Shown here piece after piece: positions 14,601-26,600 of a DNA stretch of 64,000 nt. The stretch covers positions 374,501-438,500 of the forward strand of contig NC_053190.1 in assembly GCF_905163445.1 (NCBI RefSeq), in the 5' to 3' direction. Each line of letters starts with the position of its first letter. Within the stretch, counting starts at the first letter, position 1. Below the pieces are notes generated by a model. The model was not told where the DNA came from. It saw nothing but the letters and a program-made list of their open reading frames with translations, and searched no databases. Origin of the DNA: Pararge aegeria (lineage: Eukaryota; Arthropoda; Insecta; Lepidoptera; Nymphalidae). The position numbers and the translations under genes were made by a program.

Positions 14601-17600
14601 AAACGTATCCCGCTGTCGCTTTCAGTAGCTAATTTGCGCAATTGCCTTTAGAGTCGCATAATATAGTATAAAGAATACTTACTGTTTAGAGTACGACCCC
14701 AAGTGCATTTATAAGTCCATTAATTCACGTTAATAACGGTTTTCACGTAACAATATTAACGCAACGTAATTTACCAACGTTATTATCGGTTTCAATAAAC
14801 CTACGTAATAATTGGTAGTAAATAAAGTGAATTTTGCTCTTTAGTGCGGCGGCTGGGCAACGGCCTCTGATAAGGAGTATCATTAACGACTGCATCTCAG
14901 TGCTCCCTGTTATTTGATAACTCACTAATTAAAATGGATAATTGTAGGCATGTTTAAAAACTTTAACCTATATTAATCAACTAAGTAAGCTAGGTCCAAC
15001 AGTTAATTTTGTTGAAATTGCAATCAGTGTTTAGAAATGTGTGTTTTATCGAATTAGCTTCGATATAATGTTACTTTCACATAAGTTGTGACCACACATA
15101 TTATATTATTATATATTATACTCATTACAAGCAATGTTTGAACCTTTTCCGTAATATGATATCATAAAATGAATGTACTTTTTTATTAATTTTTTACTTC
15201 GTTAATGTGTAATTTAATCTTGCCGTATTGGATTTTTGGTGTGAAACACCACAAATAGAGTCTAAGGTACTCGAATAACATATAGGTAGGTACTTGTTCA
15301 TTTTCAACTTGCGACATAGACCTGTTTAAATATTTCTCCTAATATTCGCTTTATCTATATTGTGTTTCACACAATAGTATGTTTTTGATAAATTTTTATT
15401 GAGTTCTTAGTTCAATCACCAGATTTTTCAATCTGAGCTAAGTATATCCCACCTCATTACATTAAATCATTTTTATATCGATAAAATCCTTTACCTATAA
15501 TCATTACTCGACGAAGTTCAAGATTTCAAGTAAGAGAAAAATGTCTTCTCATCTAGGTTATACTTACAGTAGCTGTAGTATTTTTTTTTAAGTGTTGCGT
15601 TTTCGATAATCTCGTATCAAAGTTTACCCGAGAATACGCGATAACAAATCGGGTGTTGGTAGAGAATATGGAACCAGAGCAAGTCAGAGCAGGGATCGGT
15701 TATTTGACACGGGTCACTAACACGTAAGATGGGCAGCGCCGGGGTCGGCCGCCTGTACATTTGGCACGCAGTGCGCGTGTGAGTGACTGCGCCAACAAAC
15801 GCCGCTGACTCGTTCATCAGTTATGTTAAGCTGGTCCGCGCTATGTTCGGCTGCCCTTTGAACCCTTCTCTGCGATGTGTAGGTGTTATAGGTGAGCGCG
15901 GCCTTAGGAGTTACAGCGTACAAGGGCTGGTCTGTATTTTCAAAAAAGCAGATCTTGGCTTGTCGGGACGGTAATATTTAGCTTCTTGACTTAGCTTTAA
16001 TGTGTGTGTTACTTTTACGTTAATAAGCAAAGTATTACGAACTTAATGTGAATGAAACGCACGTGAATCTCTGAACAATAATTGGCAACCCGCCACTTGA
16101 CCTACGCCACAGCAGCACAGGCTGTCGGCCGATTTTAAACAATTACTTTCCGATGCTGTTTTGTTGCTCGTTGTTCTATAAAGCTCCGACCAACTTTCGA
16201 TTTTTGCGCGCATGACACATCACAGGAAGAAAAACTCGTTTGACGAGTTTGGACGAAAGTTTGGTCGACGTGCATGCATTTTATAATGTCACTAGGCTAT
16301 GCCCTCGGCTTCGCCCAATCTCACCTCGGGTCAGTTTCTCGAGCTTTACTTCACATCCACAAGGGATCGTAGAAAATATAGTGCCAATTCTATTATTCAC
16401 AAAAGGCCTAAATAACTGGTTAGTCTATAAATAGTGTTCAACTTTCCCACAGGGAACACAGACAAGAGCATAGCTTCAATTTTAGAATTGTCAATAAAGT
16501 TCAGACATTTGTGTACAACATAATCAGCACCAGTATACGCGTATATAAAAATCTCCTGACGATTTTGATGTAGGTTTTGCATTACACGTGTATTCCCTCC
16601 GTCCCGCGTTTTCGAATGTTGCAACCGAGTGACATAGACAAGATAACACTGCGACAGGTACATGGAGATAGACGAGTCGATGCGCTGCAGGGCTTCGGCT
16701 TAAACACTCAGCGCGTTGAGGCAGAAAGTGTATCTCGCGCTATAAGCTATTAATTCCATTTCCTTTCTAACCGACCACAGAATTAAGATGTAAATGTTTG
16801 TTTTTAAAACGTATACTCACTAAACCTGCTGTGCTGTACTCAACATAACTAGTTTAGTTAAGAAATTAGTTAGTGTAAAAATCCAAGTCCTCCTTTCGAC
16901 CTTTGCGGGCATGAGTATAAGTAGAATGGTGGTTGTTTAGTTTCATGCAATGCATGGGTACCTTCCAATTCCAATTCCAAAGAGTGAGACCCGCGTTAAG
17001 GCCTATGTTTTACACCATCATAAAACTAATCGGCTCTAAAACGATGTTTTGCACCTACTATTCTGTTGTACTTAAACTTTATACGACTTTGTCTTAAAAG
17101 TTTTAATCTCGGAAGCGGTATGAAAAGGACCAACACCTCTCAAATATGGTTAGAGATCACAGTCCAACAGAATTAGTAGGTCCTTAATCTCAAGGTGCAC
17201 ATGTAACCAAGTAAAGTCGAACCTAAAGTCGAAGCAATTGAACTATTATTGTCAGTTGCTGGACGCGTGCTAGTTGCTATTCAAGGCTAGTTAGAGGGGT
17301 AAGTACTGTGCCAATGAGTTATTAATTTCTCTATTCATGATACTAAACAAAACATTCCCTAGCTCATTCATTAAAAAATACGCTGCGACATAACATCAGC
17401 TACACGTGTTTACAAGTCAAATGGGTATATGGAGCAGGAGAAAGAAAAGTCTCACACGCAAACAAATGCACTTGTTAATGTAATGTCATGTTATTGCAAT
17501 AGGGATGACAACTTTTTTCGGCTAGGCCAAAACTGAAAATTGAAATTTGTGGAAATTGTAGGTGAGTATTTAAAATCTAAATCGAGTCGTAGACACCACC

Positions 17601-20600
17601 TACTAAAAACATAACTTTTATAGGAGGACCTCTACTCAGGAGGTGCGTTCTTAGGATATCTTGCAGCTCTTCAATGTATGTGTCAGAAATCAAACATAAC
17701 CCGATCACACCACCTCACCAGCCGACCCGCAACAAAGCCCCATTTTATCATAAATTATGTCATCACTTAAATTTCATTTTTGAAATTTAATATGCCTTTA
17801 TATCTGAGTTTTTATCACAACATGAATCAGATTATCTGTCTTTATATTGGTATCCATAATCTACGTTTTCTTATTTATCTTATCTTATGTACTGCAATAC
17901 AGACAGATCTCAACGCCGTGGCCGTGTCGTCCGTCCACATTTTATCGACGTCTTTACTGTTACTGTGACTATACTGTGATGTAGCAAGTTCACGTCAAAT
18001 GATGTAGGGAGACAATTCGTTATGAATAGTTTGAGTCGCTATGAGCTCAGCACTAAACTATTACGTACAAAAATTCTTAAAAGATGGCGTTTGTTGCGTT
18101 AGTGTCAAACTGCCCACCAAGCGGCGCAACGTCAGAGCGGGGTAACTAGAGTATAATCAAATTGTCTCGTAGTTTAATCTGTTTCGATCCAGTAAAGCTA
18201 GCAGTGCCACGAGATAAATATCTCGTATTTTTTCTAAAGCAAGAGTTGTACACAATATTATCGGTATACAAAATTTTCGGGTGGTGCTTCTGCTAGCCCT
18301 ACAGGTCTACGCAGCCTATTTATTGATCGAGCCCGATATTCCAACAAAAAGTGGCTGTTACCACATTATTGAAGTATGTCAACCATCTCATCTTAAGAAT
18401 TCAACCAGCACCTACTGTAACCAATAAGATTCAAATCACTTAAAGCTGTCAGAGAGGCAAAGCTTTCCTGTACAAGAAGCGCACAAGCTTGTGCAAAGTG
18501 CAGATATTGTCTAGTTGGCCCTTGACTGCCCTGCTCTTACTGAGTAGAAGCCACTGACCTCGCGCTCGGGAGGAAGGTCACACTGTGGTTACACTCGCCA
18601 CGCTTGAGTCCGTATTCGTTTCAATGGTCGAGAGTGCACGACGCGCTCTCTTAGTAAATTGATCAGCCAGAGGTATGCAAGTTGAAACAAATAACCGGAG
18701 AAGCCATTTATCGGTGTATGCTCAATTGCCTTGTTTAAAAATCAAGATAAGTGGCACTGTTATCTGGATTTGGTATTACAGTTGCTTGCACAGAGGAATG
18801 TTAATAAAATATGATAATGAGCAAATATTAATATTTCATACTTTAAACCTAAACGAAACTAAACTTAGTGGAAGTACTAACTTACTACTAGCACCCCTTA
18901 AATAACACAACCCTAACTTTTAAATTAATTTTATCGTCTGAATTAGAATCTGAAGGTTTCGGGTCTTTAATCAAGCTTAATTTGGTACACATTAATAGTT
19001 TATTTATGAGCGCCTCCAAAACAAAAAACTCCAAAGATCGACGGCCAAACATGATTTGTGCCTCACAATAACAGCTACGATGTGACGCTTTGTAATGGGT
19101 TGACAACCACTATTGGCTAAAATAGCACCTTTAGCGGAAGCACCATAATATGTTCAGCTATTATTAAAATTTTATCAAATTTCACTACCGACCCGACGAT
19201 ATCAACTTTAATATGAAAACCTACTTTAAGTAACAGTACGCGTATACTGTGTTGGCCGGACAAAAGTAAGTCACGAGTGGCTGCGCCGTTATAGTGCCTG
19301 AGCGAACGTCTCGAAGAGCCAGCCTCGGCGCGTCCCGATTGTGAGAGGCTAGAGTCTGCAGCGTGGTGCCCCTAGCGCGCCGGTGACGTGTAGAAAGGTA
19401 GCGCGGCGTGGCACGGGCTGCCATGCGCTCGCCCACTCGCTCAACATGGCGCGTCCGCGACAGTCGCCCCGACACTCCGCGCAAAGCGCCGACCTGCCGC
19501 CCCGAGGACCAGGTACCGTACACCCCAAAGTCGCAGCCCTAGGGCCTAGCGCAGCCTTCAGGCCTAAACGTCAGCTCACGGTGCAGTGGCGTGCGCTCGC
19601 ATGGGAGCCTGCGAGCCGTGCGGGCTGCGGCGCGCTAGGAGCCCGGGCCTACGTGGACAACATCTTGTTGTGTGCGAACGAAAAGGGATGGCCAGAGGTT
19701 ACAGTTTTTAAACATTCTTTAGCGGTTGTGTCACTTTATAAAGTTGGAAATTAGTTTCATTAATGAAGTTGAGTTTCATTCATAAATTTGAGTTTGTAGT
19801 GTTTTGTAATTTGCGCCCAGTTTCTCAGACTGTCAGTGTACGTGTAATTTAGTTGTAATCCTAAATCATCAGCTTTTTGCTTATCTGTAATCGCTAAAGA
19901 GTATTAGTGTTTCTAGAGTAAGGTTTCATTTTATTGAGTTTTAAACATCGTTACTCTAGAGTTCATAATCGTGTGGCAAATCGCGCTGGAATCCTGTAGG
20001 ATAAGCTGGGAATTTCACTGTGCAGTGGTGTTAGTTGAAACGGGTTAGCACGCAAGTATGTGACACGAGTACCTGTGTGTAACTTACAGACACAAACACT
20101 AGTGAACTCGAGCAAGCCAACGTGGACCCTCGGATGTGGCAATGTATTGTTTACTGTATTAAAATATGACCGCTAAGGGTAACATTTTGAACAACTTTCT
20201 TCACGGTTAAGTCGAAAGTCTAAATATGACTTGTTACAACTAGTTTCACTTATATTTGGAGTAGGTGTCTTTAATGTTAGGTAGGTAACTACTTTAGTAT
20301 AAAATTTAAAACACTTTTTAATATTTTTAGATCGGATCTCATTATTAAGTTATTGAAACACTACTACTTACAAAAAAGAAGAATGTACGTAGGTGTTGAC
20401 TAGTCATTATAATAATCCAAATTGAAATAAAATCTATTTATAGGCACTTCGTCAATTCTGTCTGTTAGTAGTGCGTACAGTCGGGTAAAGTAGGCTATAG
20501 GTATACCTTTAATGATATTCAGGTATAAATGTTTGGTCGATGACACCAGTGTCCGGTGTCCGCGTTAAAGCTGCACGTTAGAGCTACCTCTGGGTAGGAC

Positions 20601-23600
20601 CGAGTAGGTAATGCCGTCAATTATTTAATGTTGTATTATCGCGTTCTCACTCCAAAACATCTCGTTCAAGCTGACACAGTACAAATATATGCAGTCCACG
20701 TCACTACGAGCGTTGTAAGTGTGGAGACAACAGCTCTGTAAAGGTTATTTGAAGCTCATTTAGTGATAAAATATACATTGTTTACCCACCTACTATCGCA
20801 AGCTAGTTGGCAACGATAACATTTGAGTAAGATTTATTAAACTCAAATGTTACTCAAACGTTTTGAATTGGTAAGCTGGTCTACCCGTGCCGAGCGTTCC
20901 TCGGGTGCCCGCAGCAGTCAGTAGCTCGTTCCGCTCCATGCGCCTCGGAACATTCTATCGGTGATAAAACGAAAGTTGCCACTTGGAATATGTTAATGCC
21001 CCTAATGAAGAATAACCACTCGCTCCTTTATCTTTTTATTTTCTTTCATAGCTAGCAATTTATTCACTTCATACACATTTTTATTTCGTTCAAAAGAAAG
21101 CCTTTTGTAGTTTGTACAATCTAGTTGTAGCTACAAAATATATGTTTTGTATAGTCGGCACCAAATCTTTTGGACGCACTGAAGTTGATCTTGCGCAATG
21201 GGCCTGCAATGCGGACACGCGTGTGGGTCCGCCGTGCCGCCCCCGCCCGCATGTGCCTCGTATTAGGTATTAGCAACGCCAAAAACCATCCCATTTGCCT
21301 ACTTGTGCGCGGAGCACAGATTTAGCGCGACTACCTACCTAACCTGTCAAATATAACTGATTTATAAAAAGGTCCTGGATTGATAAGAGGTATTGCTGCT
21401 CATTGGCTGCTCGATGTGATGTTAATTTTATTCAATAGTATATAAATAATTAATAAATTAGTTAAAAATCAATTTTTGCGAATAGGGTAGACGAATGAAT
21501 AACTTAAACATTATCTTTTTGGGCATTAATTGCTTTGACGTAAATCTTATTGAATAATAATTATGCATTGAGTTTGTTTATGTGTTCCGGAATGCCTCTT
21601 ATCAACCCTCCTCCTTTGGAAAACTGTTTGCCAAGCATGCCGACATAGTTGACTCGCAACTTCACTTCGCTTCCGTCCCGCTCGTAAGCCGTTGTCTCGT
21701 ATTATAAAACTTAAGCTTAATTTGCTATACGCCGCGAATAGCACGAGAATCTGTATGGTGTGATTTATAATTTCTTCAATCCTTATACTCCACACCAAAC
21801 AGATCTTCGGCAAAGTACCCCTCAACGCACGTTTCGCCCCGAAACCGGAGCATCCTCAGGAGATGTTGAATTTACATTGAATAATTGTTAATTCTTCGTT
21901 GTCCCGTGTTGCAGTGGAGTCGCTGATCTACTGGCGGTCGGCGGCGCGCTCGGGCGCGGCGCTGGGCGCGGGGCTGGCGCTGCTGGTGGCGCTGGCGTGC
22001 TGCTCCGTGGTGTCGGTGCTGGCCTACAGCTCGCTGCTGGCGCTGAGCGCCGCCGTCGCCTTCCGCGTCTACAAGAACGTGCTGCAGGCCGTGCAGAAGA
22101 CCAACGAGGGCCATCCCTTCAAGTGAGTGCCATCATCATCGTCAATAACAGTCCGGTGCTGGGCAAAGGCCTCTCCAAACGGAGGGCCCATAATCCACAC
22201 GCCGGGCAGACAGTTCGGTGATCGCACTAGAGGCGTTAGTAGCACAGAAGACGCTGATTCCCGTCCTCCGTTACATTCCCTTAGTCGCCTCTTACGACCC
22301 CCGTGGGAAGATAGTGGCGGGGTAGTACGACTGTAGTCAGATCTGCTGCCACCACAGGGCACCTTCAAAGTTTTTATTACAAATAGCTTCCCAGCTCAGT
22401 GTAAGTTCCTATTTGTGACTCAAAAGCTTCGTGGGGCGAACTAGAGTGTGAGTGTTAATGTTAGTTAAGTTACAATGAATAAAATATCACTACGACATGC
22501 CCCAGGGGCCACTTGTTGCGTCACTAGGTGATTATTCAACACTTGTGTTTATTCAGTTTTAACTTATTTCTTTCACTCACCGTTGTACAATTAAAAGTTG
22601 TTCTTATTTCGATAATATGGAATTATCATTCGCAGTTTATTAACGTCCCACTGCCGAGCACAGACCTCCTCTCTTATAACAGAGAGGATGTTTTAGAGCG
22701 TAAGCCCACCACGCTACTCCAATGCGGGTTAATGGCCCTTAACGACCATTGTCACAAATTAGTTAAAATAATCGTAACCGAGCACGGGGGTTGACACAGT
22801 GAACCTCGTGAGTCAAATAATCGAGAAGACATTTATGAATTACCCCAACTTATAAATCTAATTAGAAAAAATCATTTACATTCTACACTGAGATGCTCTT
22901 TAGAGGCATTTTATGCGAATTTTGTACATCATAACATCAAATCGTCTTGCCCCGGCTCATGTAGTAGGCAACATTTAGATGGTGTTTTTTATCAAATAGA
23001 ACGTTGCTTTGAACAGTATAGTACAGTTGCGTTTGCGATAAATTCACACGAATTCTCGCTCAAACTGCACTTGCTGTAGTAAAAGATTTGCTCGCACGCT
23101 TTCGAGAAGTTGTTTTGATGTATGAAACATGAAGCTCTGTATCTTCTAAGTAAAACGGACCTCAGGGTACTAGTTTTAGAGTCGAACAATCCTGTAGGTT
23201 CTGTCAAATGCCCGAGCTAAAGAATTGTAGGCATGTAAGATCAATTTTACTCCAGCTTGCAACTATTTCTATACTCGTAAACGAGTCCTCAATTGCGGGC
23301 GAGAAAATCTACAGCCCTCTCGTGTTTGTGGCTGGCTGCATGTGTTCACGGCGGCCGGGGCGGCCTCACGGTGTGCTGACGCGGCTGTCGGTTGCAGATG
23401 GCTGCTGGAGAAGGACGTGAGCGTGTCGGCGGAGCGCGCGCAGTCGCTGGCGGCCGCGGCCACCGCGCACCTCAACGCCGCGCTCACCGAGCTCCGCAGG
23501 TACCTAATCATTTGTCCGTGTAAATCCACGCAAATGGTTGTCTACATCCACGAATATATAACTGACTTCACTGTGATACGCGCCGTCTGCGATCGCACAA

Positions 23601-26600
23601 GCAATTCAGCGTTCCGGTACTATGTTGCGTAGAAACCGATTAGGGGTATGGGCTTAATATAACTGCTGTGCCCCTAACTTGGAATGCATCGTCATTTACC
23701 AGCAGGTCCGGCGGCGAGGTCACCATCCCCCATCAGTCTACACGAGTGCCGTGTGCAAAACGCGTCTTAATACAGTCTCGCCTTCCCGAAACACTGGCTA
23801 AGCCCTAGTGGCTATTGGATTACAGACAAAGTGCCTTCATACTTATCGTCATCAAATTCAAAAATTCAAATTCAAATTCAAAATTCATTTATTTCAAGTA
23901 GGCCTAATATAAGCACTTTTGAAACGTCAAGTCCGTCCGTCTGTAGTGATTCTACCACCGGTTCGGAAGGCAGATTCTACCGAGAAGAAGCCGGCAAGAA
24001 ACTCAGCAGTTGCTCTTTTCCAACATCAACAATTTACATTTTGTATTTTAACATTCATTTTTCTATCTTGTGAGAGCTGAAAGCGGAGCCGGATGCTTCC
24101 AAGCAACCTTGTCATTAAAAAATTCATCAATTGTATAGTAACCTCGCTCTAATAAATGTGTTTTAACAAATTCTTTAAACTTGTGCATTGGCAGGTCCAA
24201 AATCACCTTAGGAATCATATTATAAAAGCGTATACTCAATCCCACAAATGATCCCTGTACCTTACGCAGACGATATGCAGATGACACTAATTTATGACCA
24301 TTTCTTGTAAGTCGACCGTTTATGTCCACTTTTTGTGTATAAAGACTAATATGTTGTCTTACAAATACTATATTGTTATAAATATATTGTGAAGCTACAG
24401 TAAGTATGCCTATTTCTTTAAACTTCTCACGGAGGGATTCGCGTGATTTAAGTTTATATATTGACCGTACAGCTCTTTTCTGCAATATAAATATAGTTTC
24501 GATATCAGCTGCTTTACCCCATAACAAGATTCCATAGGACATAACACTATGAAAGTACGCAAAATAAACTAGCCTAGCTATTTCAACGTCAGTAATCTGT
24601 CTATTTTTTCTGACTGCGTAGGCAGCCGAGCTTAGTTTACCCGCTAGTGAATCTATATGGGCACCCCACTGTAGCTTATTAGCCAAGGTCACGCCCAGAA
24701 AAACTGTGGAAGTCTCTATTTTTAGTGATTCACCATTTATCATTATATTTTTATCAATTTTCTTTACATTTGGTAAGATAAATTCGACACACTTTGTTTT
24801 TTTTGCATTTAAAAGTAAGTTGTTAACTGTAAACCAGTGCGACACATGCGACATAACACGGTTTACTTCGTCAGAGTTATCTTTACTCCTATCAGTCTTA
24901 AAAATTAGAGATGTATCATCTGCAAACAATACAATGTCGCATGTTCCACTGACATGGTACGGTAGATCATTTATATACACTAAAAATAGAAAAGGACCCA
25001 AAATCGAGCCTTGTGGGACACCCATTGAGGTATTTGAACCCTGAGACTTTGCATCATTTATGCAAACTCTTTGGGTTCTATTGCTGAGATAAGAGGCAAC
25101 CAAATTTAGTGCAACGTTTTGGATACCATAGTGGCTTAGCTTAAGAAGCAAGGTTTTATGATCAACACAATCGAAAGCTTTAGATAGATCACAAAAAACA
25201 CCCATGGCGTTCTGTGAACATTCCCAGGCATCATAAACATGTTTTATAAGTTTAGCGCCTTCGTCCGTTGTGCTACGACCTTTAGTGAAGCCATACTGCT
25301 CAGGGTGTAGTAAGTTATTTACATTAAAATGATATAAGAGTTGATTTAATATAATTTTTTCAAATATCTTACTAAGAGCATCACATATCAAGGCGGTAGT
25401 CCACCACACCACTTTCATATGATAAGCTTGTATTATTTTGTGGAGCTTTCTTTATGAACAAAACACACCGAACCTAACGCGCTGAGCATTTTAAAAATAG
25501 ACAAAGTCAATTATTGACTGCCCTATTGACTCAAGTATGCGAGCAGACTGGGTACCCATTTTATGGTTCCGTCGGAAATAACTCTTCAGATTCATTTATT
25601 AATGGAATCAGTCTGTATCTATCATACTTACTCGATTGCGGGAATATTATTAATGTGCCCGTTAGTGAAGAGTTATGGCTAAGTATCAAATACTCAACCA
25701 AATGGCCTCATATCAAAGGATATTAATGCAATCTGGCACGCAGGTAGACCTTGTCCTGGAGTTACACGCACTTTTTAACTGGTGAAAACGTTGGATCGAA
25801 GCAGGGATACAATGTACAGCTAAGTCGCTAAGTTAGTTACCGTGTATTTAGCAATTATTCATGATGAAGTCAACCTCTCCTGAGGATGCTTCGGTGTCGG
25901 AGCGAAGGTCTGTTTGGTGTGGAGTATAAAGATTGAAGAAATTATAAATTGCAGCATACGGTTTCTCATGTTTACGTCGAACAAATGACGCTTCAGTTCA
26001 GTGGCGAAAATGTTTTAGATCCACGGGATAAAGGCAATGGTTCGCGTACGACTTGTGCAGCACTAACGCGTGGTGGTCTGGTTGCAGGTTGTTCCTGGTT
26101 GAGGACCTGGTGGACTCGCTGAAGTTCGGCGCGCTGCTGTGGTGCCTCACGTACGTGGGCGCCTGCTTCAACGGCATCACGCTCATCATCCTGGGTGAGG
26201 CGCCCGCATGAGCTGACTATTGAAAAGAAGAAAATGCTTGCGCAATTATTCTTAAATTATCATTAATTACCACCAGATAAAAATCAACCAAGTAACTTGA
26301 TTGATTTGTTGATGCACCTAAAGTTGCGACGATGTGCCTACGCAGATTTCATTGTTTTTGTGGCGCGGGGACAATGATATTGCTTCATAATGAGGCGTCA
26401 TGTTGTTTTTGTAAATGAAACAATGCTAAACGTGAAGCAAAATTACTTGATTTCATTGGTGTTTCAAATAGTTTTTTTTTTCCCAAACATGCTTGGCAAC
26501 TTAAGCATTATTTTGACAATCTCGAAGAAGTCGAGATAAAGCAGCGGCCGGCAAATGTTGCGTGATAGTCCACTTCTGTCGTGGTTTAGCGGCTAAATAA

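Larger units (their letters stand above)
2848..19382 (+). other. Long intron of the reticulon gene, mostly unique AT-rich DNA
   Basis: No further coding exon could be supported in this 16.5 kb. It holds degenerate repeats and hairpins listed separately (4,765-5,165; 5,696-5,830; 7,189; 10,086; 11,880/12,690; 13,595-13,845) and a GC-rich island at about 15,680-15,960. That island has an open frame but no exon joining in phase that I could establish. Open frames such as 8012-8338 and 10463-10855 show no family resemblance and are judged chance frames. Regulatory elements for the downstream alternative first exon could lie here, but none was identified. Confidence 0.5.

Noticed and set aside
21185..21265. 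GC-rich ATG frame as another reticulon first exon
   Set aside because: The frame reaches a stop before any GT donor that would give the phase needed by exon 3.
24706..25044. 112-codon plus-strand open frame
   Set aside because: Antisense shadow of the LINE reverse transcriptase.
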